Origin: Brucella pseudintermedia
GTDB lineage: Bacteria; Pseudomonadota; Alphaproteobacteria; Rhizobiales; Rhizobiaceae
NCBI RefSeq assembly: GCF_008932435.1
Contig: NZ_WBWE01000007.1
Coordinates: 62,001-126,000, forward strand
Reading direction: 5' to 3'
Length of the DNA: 64,000 bases
A program made the translations under genes and the position numbers. Numbering within the stretch: the stretch's first letter is position 1; each line of letters starts with the position of its first letter. Under the pieces are notes generated by a model, which worked only from the letters and a program-made list of their open reading frames with translations, did no database searches and was not told the origin of the DNA. This document shows, one piece after another, positions 36,630 through 46,199 of the stretch.

Positions 36630-36860
36630 TTAGTTCTGGTAGCTCGAAGGCGATGCGTCACCGAAGCGATGAGCCGAGCCGTTCTGATAGACCGGAGCCT
36701 TCTCAATCGATGCGGGAGCCGTGTAGTCGACCTTCTGGGAAGCAACCGGGGTGCGGTCGTTTGCATAAAGATCGGCAGGTTCGCCAACGCGCGGGTTTTC
36801 AGCAAAGGCGGCACCGGCGCTAAGAGCGAGGGCAGCGGCAGCAAGAACAATCTTTTTCAT
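36630..36860 (-). CDS. DUF680-like small exported protein, copy 2
   Basis: 76 residues with an AAGGAG ribosome site. Differs from copy 1 in the signal peptide, in H/R and E/Q substitutions, and by a two-residue deletion (VASQK for VATQSQK). The last 50 codons are highly similar at the base level too, so the pair arose by recent tandem duplication or is kept alike by gene conversion. Confidence 0.87.
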   Translation of the reverse strand: MKKIVLAAAALALSAGAAFAENPRVGEPADLYANDRTPVASQKVDYTAPASIEKAPVYQNGSAHRFGDASPSSYQN

Positions 36861-37185
36861 TTTCCTATCTCCTTGGAAAGTGGAGCGGCGTTTTGTTCGT
36901 CGTTCCGATGCAGTTGAAATGGGTGACAATGAGCAAAAGTTCCAGTCACGAAAATGTTTTCTTGATCACACCTTTGTGCAGCCAATTTTATGGGCCATAA
37001 ATGCAGAATTTAAAATAAACGAAAAAAACCAACGCATTATAATAAGCGCAGGTCTTCACAAAACCGTTGTGAAAGAGTTTTTGTTCAAAAACCGCGAACA
37101 GTCTGTCCGAATATATTGTCCAATCAGAGTGAACAATCGAGCCGTTTTGTGGAGTTTCGGACAGGAAGCCGTTCAGAAATTATTT
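36861..37185. other. 325-base AT-rich region
   Basis: Between DUF680 copy 2 and ispE. Low GC with A/T runs (about 36990-37100). A plus-strand frame of 119 codons crosses it and runs into ispE, but it has no ribosome site or recognisable product and I do not call it. Probably holds the promoter of copy 2. Confidence 0.5.
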
Positions 37186-38103
37186 TCAGGAAGGAACGCT
37201 TTGCGTCGCGGTTACGAACCAGTCAGGTCTTTCGGCTGAGAGGCGTTCAGCTACCCGTTCGGCGGCAGCAATGTTGTCGTAGATCGCGTAGCATGTCGCG
37301 CCGGAACCGGACATCTGCGCGTGAAGCGATCCGCTCTCGCGAAGCAGGTTGAGCTTGGCGCCGATTGGGGGTGCGAGTTTCAATGCCGGGGACAGGAGAT
37401 CATTGCGGGTTGTTCGCAGATAAGCGCAAAGAGAGCCGATATCCGGGTGCGCGGCAAGTGCGAGCGCCGGATGGTCGCGTTTTTCAAGGGCGCGAAAAAC
37501 ATCCGGCGTTGCAACGGCGGTTCCGTCGTTGACGAGCAGCATGGGCAAGGCGGGGAAACCGGCAACCGGGGCCAGCTCTTCACCGATGCCGCGTGCGGCA
37601 AGCGGCGTCCCCTTCGATGCACCATGCAGGCACATCGGCAGGTCCGCGCCAAGGCCGAGGCCGATAGAGGCAAGCCGCTCGAAACCGAGATCAAGGCTCC
37701 ACAACTCGTCAAGCGCGAGCAGGGTTGCGGCTGCGTCGCTCGATCCGCCGCCGATGCCCGAAGCTATCGGAAGATTTTTTTCCAGATGGATCGCGACGGG
37801 CGGCAGAACCTGCCGCGTCTCACCGCGCAGCGCCTCGCGGGCCCTGAGAACCAGATTGCCGCCGTCGAGCGGCACGCCAGATGCGAAAGGACCGCTGACG
37901 GTAAAGCTGTCCTCTTGCGCAAGTTCGATGCGTATGACGTCGCCATGGCGGGCGAAGACCACCAGCATGTCGAGCAGATGATAGCCATCGTCACGACGTC
38001 CCGTCACATGCAGCGCGAGATTGATCTTGGCGGGAGCCAGACGCGTCACCGCACGCGTAGCCCCGGCATTCGCGGGCGTTTTGGCTTTCAAGGAAACAGT
38101 CAT
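37186..38103 (-). CDS. ispE: 4-diphosphocytidyl-2-C-methyl-D-erythritol kinase
   Basis: MEP isoprenoid pathway kinase. 305 residues. GHMP kinase motifs: [22 protein letters not shown] loop [16 protein letters not shown] and C-terminal [12 protein letters not shown]. Feeds isopentenyl units to the polyprenyl synthase at 42.4 kb and ultimately the UbiA substrate. Full length. Confidence 0.96.
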   Translation of the reverse strand: MTVSLKAKTPANAGATRAVTRLAPAKINLALHVTGRRDDGYHLLDMLVVFARHGDVIRIELAQEDSFTVSGPFASGVPLDGGNLVLRAREALRGETRQVLPPVAIHLEKNLPIASGIGGGSSDAAATLLALDELWSLDLGFERLASIGLGLGADLPMCLHGASKGTPLAARGIGEELAPVAGFPALPMLLVNDGTAVATPDVFRALEKRDHPALALAAHPDIGSLCAYLRTTRNDLLSPALKLAPPIGAKLNLLRESGSLHAQMSGSGATCYAIYDNIAAAERVAERLSAERPDWFVTATQSVPS

Positions 38104-38177
38104 TTCTGATTACGGGCCGGAGCACAGGAAAACATGGCGATCATGCCGCTTCATCGGCGATTCCTCGTGAAGGCAGG

Positions 38178-38363
38178 TCAGTCCTTCTTGACGTAATATT
38201 CGCCGGTTTTAGGGTCCTGCACCAATGTGCCGTGAGCCCTGTTTTGCGCTTCCTTTTCCGCCTGACGCACACGCTGCGAGACGCGCGAGGCTTCGCGCTT
38301 GAATGAGCGGTAGCCGTACCAGGCGGCGGCAATGATCAGCAGCAGAAAAATGAGCTGGGGCAT
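38178..38363 (-). CDS. small membrane protein, 61 residues
   Basis: One N-terminal helix (LIFLLLIIAAAWYGY), a basic linker (RSFKREASRVSQRVRQAEKE) and a conserved-looking tail LVQDPKTGEYYVKKD. The tail is frequent in alphaproteobacterial small membrane proteins next to DnaJ- or ClpS-type genes. Start at 38363 with no better alternative. Function unknown. Confidence 0.75.
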   Translation of the reverse strand: MPQLIFLLLIIAAAWYGYRSFKREASRVSQRVRQAEKEAQNRAHGTLVQDPKTGEYYVKKD

Positions 38364-38541
38364 GGCCTCAAGTCCTTAAGGTTGCGCATCGGATTGCCGG
38401 ATCGCGAAGGCCGAAACGCCGGATGTTCATGGAGGGGCGGGAAGCGGCCCGCCCCGCTTTCTGACACCATATCATGGTGAAACGAAGGAATTCAAAGCAT
38501 TGGTTGGAAAATCGGCGGTGTTTTTCGCCACCACGTTGTTT

Positions 38542-39426
38542 TCAAAGGCCGTAACGTGCCCAAAGCGCTTTTTCCTCTGCAACCGAAAGCAGGCCGTCGC
38601 CGAGATGCGCGGCAATGGAAGCCGGTTCAAGATTCCCCAACGCCCCATTCACGGCCATGTCGACGCCGGGGACCTTGCGTCCCAGAAGGCCGCGCTTCTG
38701 TTCGACCAGCTTCAGCTTCACCTTGTCGCCATAGGTCTTGCGCAGGAAGCTGCGCATGTCGCCAAGCCCGTCGATCAGGCCAAGTTGGTGCGCCCTGATG
38801 CCTGTCCAGAACAGCCCGGTAAACAGGTCGTCGTCGTCCGCGAGCTTGGCTCCGCGGCGCTCTTTCACCATGTCGATGAAGGTTTCGTGGATTTCGAGCT
38901 GCAAGGATTTGAGCCGCTCGATATCGGCTTTCTTTTCCGGCTGGAAGGGATCGAGTGTCACCTTGTTGGAGCCTGCCGTATAGACGCGGCGCTCCACGCC
39001 GATCTTCTTCAGAAGTTCAGGGAAACCGAACGAGGCCGACACCACGCCGATAGAGCCGACGATGGACGATGGATCGGCGATGATCTCATCCCCCGCCAGT
39101 GCAATCATGTAGCCGCCCGAGGCGGCGACATCCTCGACGAAGATGAAAACCTTCTTCTGATGTTCTGCGGCAAGATCGCGGATGCGCCGGTAGATCAGCC
39201 GGGATTGTACCGGCGAACCGCCGGGGGAATTGAGCGAAATGGCGACGGCGGGCGCTTCCTTGTCGGTGAATGCCTTTTCAAGGACCGTCGCCGCCGACGC
39301 CAGTGAGAGCATCGGTCGGAAGGCAGAGCCACCAGACATGATGGCGCCATGCAGTCGCACGACTGGTATTTCGATGGAAACCGGGCGGAAGCGGCGCGGT
39401 AAAAGGCGCGTCAATAAACCGGGCAA
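38542..39426 (-). CDS. S49-family (SppA/SohB-like) signal peptide peptidase
   Basis: 294 residues from a TTG at 39426, preceded by CAGGAG at six bases; a longer ATG frame to 39489 lacks a ribosome site. Central ClpP-like fold with NSPGGSPV, catalytic serine in EDVAASGGYMIA and the downstream GSIGVVSASFGFP. The lysine of the Ser-Lys dyad is probably in TAGSNKVTLDPF. Single-domain, shorter than E. coli SppA. Weak membrane segment, so it may be peripheral. Confidence 0.88.
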   Translation of the reverse strand: MPGLLTRLLPRRFRPVSIEIPVVRLHGAIMSGGSAFRPMLSLASAATVLEKAFTDKEAPAVAISLNSPGGSPVQSRLIYRRIRDLAAEHQKKVFIFVEDVAASGGYMIALAGDEIIADPSSIVGSIGVVSASFGFPELLKKIGVERRVYTAGSNKVTLDPFQPEKKADIERLKSLQLEIHETFIDMVKERRGAKLADDDDLFTGLFWTGIRAHQLGLIDGLGDMRSFLRKTYGDKVKLKLVEQKRGLLGRKVPGVDMAVNGALGNLEPASIAAHLGDGLLSVAEEKALWARYGL

Positions 39427-39534
39427 GGTGAACTCCTGGCGACTAAAAAAACATTCAGCGGGAAATGTAGGAACAAATATTGCAAACACAAAGAAAACCG
39501 CCCGGAAATTCGTGTCCGGGCGGCATTCGTTTCG

Positions 39535-40716
39535 TCAGGCGTTTTTCGGCTTGGCGACCAGCCGCAGCAGAATATAGCCGCAGATCGCCGACAGGCCGGA
39601 ACCGGCAAGCACGCCGATCTTGGTTTCCGCCTGCATGAGGTCGGAGGGGAACGAGAGAAGCCCGATAAAGATGCTCATCGTGAAGCCGATGCCGCACAGG
39701 ATCGCCACGCCGTAAAGCTGCGTCCATGTGGCGCCAAGCGGTTTTTGTGCAAGACCGGTCTTGATCGCGAGCCAGGCTGCCCCGAATACGCCAAGCTGCT
39801 TGCCGATGAACAGGCCAAGCATGATGCCAAGCGTGAGCGTGTCCCACATGACCGAAGCGTCGAGGCCGGCAAACGATATGCCCGCATTGGCGAAGCCGAA
39901 AATCGGCACGATGATGAAGGCGACGGGCTTGGCCAGCGCATGTTCCAGCACATGCAGCGGCGAAGACATGTCGTCAGGCTTTCCGGGCGCGGGCTTGAGC
40001 GGGATCATCAGCGCGGTCACCACACCGGCAACCGTTGCATGAACGCCGGAATTCAGCACGAAGAACCACAGAACGGCGCCGCCGATCAGGTAGGGCAGAA
40101 GCTTCATCACGCCCATGCGGTTCATGATGAGCAGAACGACGGCGGCAGCAAAAGCGCCGCCGAGATAGGTCATGGAGATTTCGGCCGTGTAGAAAATGGC
40201 GATGATGACGACAGCCGCCAGATCGTCCAGAATTGCGAGTGTCGCCAGAAACACCTTGAGGCTCGAGGGAACTCGCGATCCCAGAAGCGACAGAACGCCG
40301 AGCGCAAAGGCGATATCCGTTGCGGAGGGCACCGCCCAGCCGCGCAGCTTGGCGGGATCGTGCCAGTTGAGCGCGGCGAAGATGATGGCTGGCAGGATGA
40401 CGCCGCCAGCGGCGGCAATGCCGGGCAACATGCGGTTTGGCCAGCTTGCCAGCTGTCCGTCGAGAAATTCACGTTTGATTTCCAGCCCCACGAGAAGGAA
40501 AAACACCGCCATCAGGGCATCGTTGATCCAGTGAGAAAGGCTGAGCGGTCCGATATAAAGGTGCAACGCTTCGAAATAGGCGTGCGAGAATGGAGAGTTC
40601 GCCACGATGAGCGCGAGCGCTGCCGCCGCCATCAGGCTGATGCCGCCCGCGGATTCGCTGTCCAGGAAGCGCCGCATGATTGATACGGGGCGGCTGTGGT
40701 TCGAGCTATGATTCAT
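39535..40716 (-). CDS. nhaA: Na+/H+ antiporter NhaA
   Basis: 393 residues with 11-12 helices. The ion-binding aspartate pair is in [15 protein letters not shown]; NhaA pattern [13 protein letters not shown] before it. Controls internal pH and sodium. Full length; probably monocistronic. Confidence 0.96.
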   Translation of the reverse strand: MNHSSNHSRPVSIMRRFLDSESAGGISLMAAAALALIVANSPFSHAYFEALHLYIGPLSLSHWINDALMAVFFLLVGLEIKREFLDGQLASWPNRMLPGIAAAGGVILPAIIFAALNWHDPAKLRGWAVPSATDIAFALGVLSLLGSRVPSSLKVFLATLAILDDLAAVVIIAIFYTAEISMTYLGGAFAAAVVLLIMNRMGVMKLLPYLIGGAVLWFFVLNSGVHATVAGVVTALMIPLKPAPGKPDDMSSPLHVLEHALAKPVAFIIVPIFGFANAGISFAGLDASVMWDTLTLGIMLGLFIGKQLGVFGAAWLAIKTGLAQKPLGATWTQLYGVAILCGIGFTMSIFIGLLSFPSDLMQAETKIGVLAGSGLSAICGYILLRLVAKPKNA

Positions 40717-40921
40717 TGGTTCCCGTTGCCTGCTCTGTTGTTTGTTGTCGCTTTTTCGGAAAAGGGCGGCTGGGAGCCGCAGAACGAAAATTGCGGTTTA
40801 GAGATATTGGCTGGAATCCACGGTTTCAATCAAAATCGCCCGTTTTCGTCCGAAATCGTCGGGTCTGGCCGCCGGAACTTATGGAATGCTGCCGTGTTAT
40901 CCGATCCGGGAGGAGACCACG

Positions 40922-41263
40922 ATGGTGCTCACAACGATTGTCGCCCAATTAAGTTGTTCCGAACTCGACCGTAGTACCGAATGGTTTGCCGCGATCTTCG
41001 ACCGCAACCCGGACGCGCGGCCCATGCAGGGGCTGGCGGAATGGCATCACGGACCCTGCGCGGGCTTTCAGCTTTACCAGAACCCGGCCGATGCGGGGCA
41101 CGGTACGCTGACGCTGATCGTCGGCGATGTGCGCGCCGAACATGCCCGGCTTTCATTCGACGGGATTCGCCCAGGAAGCATCGAAGACGCCGACTATATG
41201 ACGATTCTGAAATTGCGCGACCCGGACCGCAATCTGGTCGTGCTGGCCCAGCCAAGACGTTAG
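40922..41263 (+). CDS. VOC superfamily (glyoxalase-like) protein
   Basis: 113 residues from the ATG at 40922 with GGAGGAGA ribosome site. Single VOC module (LTTIVAQLSCSELDRSTEWF, ending MTILKLRDPDRNLVVLAQ). Metal ligands are unclear, so activity cannot be assigned. Isolated gene. Confidence 0.82.
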   Translation: MVLTTIVAQLSCSELDRSTEWFAAIFDRNPDARPMQGLAEWHHGPCAGFQLYQNPADAGHGTLTLIVGDVRAEHARLSFDGIRPGSIEDADYMTILKLRDPDRNLVVLAQPRR

Positions 41264-41296
41264 AGCGCATCCCGAAAAGTATGAAACGCTTACTCT
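41264..41296. repeat. partial palindromic intergenic repeat
   Basis: Holds the 16-base word GCGCATCCCGAAAAGT at 41265-41280, identical to the left arm of the repeat at 53546-53590, but the right arm is not retained. Appears to be a degenerate copy, in the convergent gap between the VOC gene and the methyltransferase gene. Confidence 0.6.
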
Positions 41297-42077
41297 AAAT
41301 GAGGGCATCAAGCCCGTTATTGATGCCATCGGCGCGCGGCGTGAAGCCATGGCCTTCACTGCCGTGGAGGACGAGAGCCGGCATCAGCGAGAGGCCGGCG
41401 CGGCTCCCGCGTATGCCTGTCACGACGATGCGGATTGCCGCCACATCGGGACGCGGCTGGACCGGAACGATTCGCAGGCCCCCGAACCGCCCTGACAGTG
41501 CGTCGAGAATGGGGGAAATGGAACCGGGGCGGGCGATGATCGCAATGCCGCCGCCCGGTTTGACGATCGCTGCCGCGGTGCGAACCCATTGTTCGAACAT
41601 GCCTTCGGGCATGACATGCGCTTCCGCTTTCAGGGGATCGGGCGTGCTGCGATCCCGCGCTTCGTTGAAGGGCGGATTCATGATGGCGAAATCGAAGCTG
41701 TTGTCGGCAAGTCCGGCGGCGATGCGCGCCTTGCCTTTGAGCGATACGTCGGCTTCGATCACGCCGATGCGGCCCGCCAGACCGGCATTCAGCGGATGGC
41801 TGATGCTCTTGCGGGCAAAACCGGCCATGAAAGCCGAACGCTCGACAAGGGTGATACTGGCGCGGGGGCAGCGGGCGGCGACGGCAAGCCCCGCGGCACC
41901 GGCACCGCTGCCGAGATCCGCAACTCGCCCGGCAAAGCCGTTTGGTACTGCGCTTGCCAGAATCATCGCATCCACGCCGGAGCGATGGCCTTTCAATGCG
42001 GGCTGAACGAGATGAAATGTCCCACGATGGAACACATCGAGGGTTTCTCCAGCCTCATTTTCGGTTTCCGGATTCAT
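41295..42077 (-). CDS. trmN6: tRNA1(Val) adenine N6-methyltransferase-like protein
   Basis: 260 residues. SAM-binding VADLGSGAGAAGLA and the N6-adenine signature NPPF (MNPPFNEARDRSTPD). Region GTFHLVQPALKGHRSGVDAMILA fits TrmN6/YfiC proteins, which methylate A37 of tRNA-Val. The start overlaps the DUF2007 stop. Specific substrate by family only. Confidence 0.87.
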   Translation of the reverse strand: MNPETENEAGETLDVFHRGTFHLVQPALKGHRSGVDAMILASAVPNGFAGRVADLGSGAGAAGLAVAARCPRASITLVERSAFMAGFARKSISHPLNAGLAGRIGVIEADVSLKGKARIAAGLADNSFDFAIMNPPFNEARDRSTPDPLKAEAHVMPEGMFEQWVRTAAAIVKPGGGIAIIARPGSISPILDALSGRFGGLRIVPVQPRPDVAAIRIVVTGIRGSRAGLSLMPALVLHGSEGHGFTPRADGINNGLDALI

Positions 42078-42298
42078 CGATCGCGCAGTTCATGTTCAAT
42101 CTTGGCATCGATCAGGATTTGCCGCGCTTCTTCAAGCTGGTCTTCGCTGACGAGCAGGCGGCGCGGCAATACGCCGAGAGATCCTTCGATGATGCTCATA
42201 TTCGTGTCGGCAATGAAATAAGCGATCCCGGCCTCTTTCATCAAGGCTTCGGCAAAGGACAGAAGAACGGAATCATTCGTGCGGATAAGTTCGATCAT
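42074..42298 (-). CDS. DUF2007-domain small protein
   Basis: 74 residues from the ATG at 42298 (MIELIRTNDSVLLSFAEALMKEAGI). DUF2007 proteins are thought to be small signal-transducing or regulatory domains. The stop overlaps the methyltransferase start by 4 bases, a pairing repeated in the order. Starts further upstream in the same frame (to 42436) are not supported. Confidence 0.85.
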   Translation of the reverse strand: MIELIRTNDSVLLSFAEALMKEAGIAYFIADTNMSIIEGSLGVLPRRLLVSEDQLEEARQILIDAKIEHELRDR

Positions 42299-42461
42299 GC
42301 GAACACTTTGTAGCGAATGCACCGCATTGACAACAGCTTCCTTCAATGGTGAACAGGCGTCGGAAGTGTAATGCTCAGGAGTGCTTAGACCGTGCTTTGG
42401 AGGCAGTTGCGACTTGAGCAATCCGGTCCGTTTCAATAATGTGGCCGGGCAGCTAGGAGAA

Positions 42462-43484
42462 ATGGCATTGGGTGTGGTTCTGAATCTGGACGGTAAAAAG
42501 AAACAGGAAGGATCGGTTCAACCGCTTGTCGATCTGACGAAAGCCGATATGGCGCGGGTGAACGAGATGATCCTTTCCCGGGCCGGGTCCGATGTCGAAA
42601 TGATACCGGAAGTTGCCAATCATCTGATTTCCTCCGGCGGCAAGCGCCTGCGTCCCATGATGACGCTCGCAGCCGCCCGCATGTTCGGCTACGAAGGCGA
42701 TGGCCATGTGCGCCTCGCGACCGCCGTGGAATTCATGCACACCGCAACGCTTCTGCATGACGATGTGGTCGATGAAAGCGACCTGCGCCGCGGCAAGAGC
42801 ACGGCGCGCATGATCTGGGGCAATCAGGCGAGCGTTCTCGTCGGCGATTTCCTCCTCGGGCAGGCCTTCAAGATGATGGTCGACGTCGGCTCGCTCGACG
42901 CGCTCGACGTTCTGGCGACCTCGGCTTCCGTGATTGCCGAAGGCGAGGTGATGCAGCTTGCCGCCGCCAAGAACATGGAAACCACCGAAGACGAATATCT
43001 GGCGGTGATCAAGGCCAAGACCGCTGCGCTGTTCTCGGCTGCCGGCGAAGTTGGCCCGATCATCGCGGGCGCGCGGCCAGCGGATCGCGCAGCCTTGCGC
43101 GACTACGGCCTCAATCTCGGCCTTGCCTTCCAGCTTGTCGATGACGCGCTCGATTATGGCGGCTCGGCTGCCGATCTCGGCAAGAACACCGGCGACGATT
43201 TCCGCGAAGGCAAGATTACCCTTCCGGTGATTCTGAGCTATCGCCGCGGCACCGACGATGAACGCGCTTTCTGGAAGCACGCGATCGAGGAAGGGGCCAG
43301 CGACGACGCCTCGCTTGAAAAAGCCATCGGCCTGATGACGAAGCACGGCGCGCTTTCCGACACGGTGCAGCGCGCGCGCCATTTCGGCGAGATTGCCCGC
43401 GACGCTCTGGCGCCTTTGAAGGCGACGCCGCAGAAGGATGCACTCATCGAAGTCATCGATTTCTGCATCAGCCGCGTGAACTGA
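42462..43484 (+). CDS. ispB: trans-polyprenyl diphosphate synthase (octaprenyl/decaprenyl)
   Basis: 340 residues from the ATG at 42462; an AGGAG only 2 bases away would fit a start a few codons later better (TTG at 42468). Builds the quinone side chain from IPP. Aspartate-rich motifs LLHDDVVDESD and FQLVDDALDYGG, with GGKRLRP. Chain length cannot be read off; ubiquinone-10 in this group makes decaprenyl likely. Divergent from DUF2007. Confidence 0.93.
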   Translation: MALGVVLNLDGKKKQEGSVQPLVDLTKADMARVNEMILSRAGSDVEMIPEVANHLISSGGKRLRPMMTLAAARMFGYEGDGHVRLATAVEFMHTATLLHDDVVDESDLRRGKSTARMIWGNQASVLVGDFLLGQAFKMMVDVGSLDALDVLATSASVIAEGEVMQLAAAKNMETTEDEYLAVIKAKTAALFSAAGEVGPIIAGARPADRAALRDYGLNLGLAFQLVDDALDYGGSAADLGKNTGDDFREGKITLPVILSYRRGTDDERAFWKHAIEEGASDDASLEKAIGLMTKHGALSDTVQRARHFGEIARDALAPLKATPQKDALIEVIDFCISRVN

Positions 43485-43519
43485 CCGGCCAGCATTCTTG
43501 CAGTCCGGCAATATGCAGG

Positions 43520-43544
43520 AAAAGCACCGCTCACGGATGCTTTT
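43520..43544. terminator. candidate terminator after the polyprenyl synthase gene
   Basis: AAAAGCA and TGCTTTT arms with a partially paired 11-base middle; 35 bases after the gene. Weak stem. Confidence 0.5.
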
Positions 43545-43679
43545 CTTGCCCCGCCATCCCAAAAAGGCCATGCTTGGGGTGCCTTTTCCGGTAAAAGGAC
43601 GGCGGGCCCGGCACTTCGGAATTCTTGCGGTTTGCTTTCCGGTATCTGTCACAGGGATTTGAAAAGAGGATAGGGCTTT

Positions 43680-45470
43680 ATGCGGCAAGGATCGAAATAC
43701 CGCCCGCTTTATGGTTTGCTGCTCTCGCTCCTGGCGGGAATTGCAATCCCGGCAAGCGGCGCTTTGGCCAAGGCGACAACCGATCCTGCATCGCCTCCTG
43801 TCCGCGCTGGTTCGTTCGCCGGGGCGTATCTTGCCGCGCGCACCGCCGAATCCGACAACAATCTCGCCGCTGCCGTCGATTTTTACCGTCAGGCCATGGC
43901 TTTCGACCCGGGCAATGCGCAGATCAAGCAGGACTTGCTGCTGGTTCTGCTCACGGAAGGCCGTTTTAATGACGCGCTGCCTCTGGCGGAAGAACTGAAG
44001 GATATCCCGGACATCGAGCGTTTTTCTCGCGTGGCGCTGGCCATCGATGCCATCAACCGCAAGCAATATCGCAAGGTCGGTCCGCTTTTGATGCTCTCGA
44101 TGCAATCCGATATGGATCGCCTTGCGACAGGTTTCATGAGTGCATGGGTGAAGGTCGGGCAGGGCAACCCCAAACAGGCGCTCGCCGATATCCAGAAGAT
44201 GCAGGGACCGGAATGGTACGGCTTGTTTCGCACCTATAATTCCGCGCTGATCGCCGATCTTGCCGGCCAGAAGCAGGAAGCGCGCGATTTCTACCAGCAG
44301 GCCGTCGATGACCGGCCGGGCGGAAGCGCTGCCCCCGATACGTATGAGCGCATCGTGATGGCTTATGCTTCTTTCAAGCTCCGCCAGGGCGACAAGGCAG
44401 GCGCGGTCAAGACGCTGAAAGATGCCGAGGAACTTCTCAACGGCCGCATGACGATCACCGAAATGCGCGAAAAGATCGAGGCAGGCGAAAAATATGGCCG
44501 CCTGATCAAGACCGCGCAGGAAGGCACCGCCGAAGCGCTCTATACGCTTGGCACCGCGATCAACCGCAGCGGCGCGGAAGCTTTTGCAAAGCTATATCTG
44601 CAAATGTCGCTGCCGCTGCGCCCGGACAATGATGCGACGCTTTATCAGCTGGGCGATATTTCCGCGAAATTGCGTCAGCCGGAAAAGGCCATCGAATATT
44701 ATGGCCGCGTGCCGGAGAAATCGCCTTACCGCCGCGATGCCGAAATGCAGCGCGCGCTCAATCTGGCCGAAAACAACCAGTCGGCGGAAGCCGTCAAGCA
44801 GCTCAAGATTCTTCTCGACCGCGACAAGACGGATATGCGCACCTATCTGGCGCTCGGCGGCGTCTATGCGCAGGACAAGAATTTCGCTGATGCGGCGAAG
44901 ATTTATGATGCTGCGGTCGAGCAGATAAAGACGCCGGAGCGCAAGGACTGGCCGGTCTTTTATCAGCGCGGCATTGCCTATGAGCGCCTGAAGGAGTGGG
45001 ACAAGGCGGAGCCCAATTTCCGCAAGGCGCTTGAGCTCTATCCCGACCAGCCGCAGGTGCTGAACTATCTTGGTTATTCCTGGGTCGATCGCGGCGAGAA
45101 TCTCGATGAAGCGCTGGGCATGATCAAGAAGGCAGTCGAGCTGCGGCCGCAGGACGGCTATATCGTCGACTCGCTCGGCTGGGCCTACTATATGCTCGGA
45201 CGCTATCCGGAAGCGGTGATCGAGCTGGAAAAGGCGGTCAAGCTTCGTCCGGAAGACCCGACGATCAACGATCATATGGGCGATGCCTATTGGCGTGTCG
45301 GGCGCCTTCTGGAAGCGACATTCCAGTGGAACCATGCGATTGCAGGCAAGCCGGAACCGGAAGAACTGACCAAGATCGAGGAAAAGCTGAAGAAGGGCTT
45401 GCCCGATGTCGCCGGCCCATCGTCAGCCAAGACGGAAAAACCTGTCGAAGACAAGCCTGCTTCGGATTGA
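43680..45470 (+). CDS. large exported TPR protein
   Basis: 596 residues with a signal peptide (GLLLSLLAGIAIPASGALAK). The mature part is built of TPR-type helical repeats (for example AVDFYRQAMAFDPGNAQIKQ, AEPNFRKALELYPDQPQVLN, AVIELEKAVKLRPEDPTIND), ending in a Lys/Glu-rich tail. Similar proteins lie next to polyprenyl synthase and ispE genes in this order. Probably a periplasmic scaffold; no catalytic domain. Confidence 0.87.
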   Translation: MRQGSKYRPLYGLLLSLLAGIAIPASGALAKATTDPASPPVRAGSFAGAYLAARTAESDNNLAAAVDFYRQAMAFDPGNAQIKQDLLLVLLTEGRFNDALPLAEELKDIPDIERFSRVALAIDAINRKQYRKVGPLLMLSMQSDMDRLATGFMSAWVKVGQGNPKQALADIQKMQGPEWYGLFRTYNSALIADLAGQKQEARDFYQQAVDDRPGGSAAPDTYERIVMAYASFKLRQGDKAGAVKTLKDAEELLNGRMTITEMREKIEAGEKYGRLIKTAQEGTAEALYTLGTAINRSGAEAFAKLYLQMSLPLRPDNDATLYQLGDISAKLRQPEKAIEYYGRVPEKSPYRRDAEMQRALNLAENNQSAEAVKQLKILLDRDKTDMRTYLALGGVYAQDKNFADAAKIYDAAVEQIKTPERKDWPVFYQRGIAYERLKEWDKAEPNFRKALELYPDQPQVLNYLGYSWVDRGENLDEALGMIKKAVELRPQDGYIVDSLGWAYYMLGRYPEAVIELEKAVKLRPEDPTINDHMGDAYWRVGRLLEATFQWNHAIAGKPEPEELTKIEEKLKKGLPDVAGPSSAKTEKPVEDKPASD

Positions 45471-45644
45471 GAGTGACTGCGCCGTCACACAAGCGGCGCA
45501 GCACAGCGCCGCTCTGACTGTTCGTTGCGAGCCGCGTTACGACCGGAACTGTTTCCCATTTTTGGGCGCGCTACGAAGCGAAAGCGGAAGACTGAGGTTC
45601 GGCTTGCCGCTCACAGCCGGCCGCAGTCTCGCTGCCATGATGTG

Positions 45645-45905
45645 CTATTGGTTGCCGTCCCTATGCGCAACACAAGCAGCAAGAATGCCAGCTTTAGCGC
45701 AGGCGTGAATGAATTTTACTCTTGCGCGCTGCTCGGCTGTGGCGTTGTCCGGCCAGCTCAAAAGACACGATAGCAATACATCTTCCAGATCTGAATCTTC
45801 AAATAGTGGCCAATGTTTGAGCATAAACCACTCTGCCCTGTGTGTTGATTCAATTTTATATAGAGAATCATTCGATTTTACTAATACAATCTTGTTCCAA
45901 GTCAC
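45645..45905 (-). CDS. DUF982-like small protein
   Basis: 86 residues. Pattern of a core WP segment (LLSCLLSWPDNATAEQRARVKFIHACAKA) followed by an Ala/Cys end fits the Rhizobiales DUF982 family. Base composition is lower in GC than neighbours. Function unknown; start at 45905 has no strong ribosome site. Confidence 0.6.
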   Translation of the reverse strand: MTWNKIVLVKSNDSLYKIESTHRAEWFMLKHWPLFEDSDLEDVLLSCLLSWPDNATAEQRARVKFIHACAKAGILAACVAHRDGNQ

Positions 45906-46199
45906 GTGATAACCTATAAATTATAAAATATAAATGGCACATAACAGATTTTTGCCACGATTTAAATAAAGAATTATTATTCTAATTTTTCTTAGATTTA
46001 ATTTAAGCTTCGTTTTTAAAGAGCGTTATTATTTTTTGGCAGGGGCTTGTTTTTGGTCTGGCCGGGTGAAGCATTGTTTGGTTGCCTGGCGCTTTCAGCG
46101 ATCAAATGTCATGCTTGACCCTGCCGTGCTGACAAATTAGACCGGGCCATCATTTCAATTACAAGGCCCGACCCCGTGTCCAGTACGTTGCCAGCACAT
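45906..46199. other. 294-base AT-rich region before glyQ
   Basis: The first 150 bases are very AT-rich with many A/T runs, and the last part returns to average. It lacks any frame of note. It must hold the glyQ promoter and probably that of the DUF982 gene. Confidence 0.5.

Noticed and set aside
36394-36633. 80-codon plus-strand frame between the DUF680 copies
   Set aside because: No ribosome site, odd composition, partly antisense to both copies.
36880-37239. 119-codon plus-strand frame in AT-rich gap
   Set aside because: No ribosome site or family, and its end lies inside ispE antisense.
38434-38455. GC-rich hairpin GGGGCGGG/CCCGCCCC after the S49 peptidase gene
   Set aside because: Stem is perfect but there is no T-run on the strand where it could terminate, so I do not call a terminator.
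42453-44105. 550-codon minus-strand frame
   Set aside because: Antisense to polyprenyl synthase and TPR genes; composition is that of a high-GC shadow frame with no family motifs.
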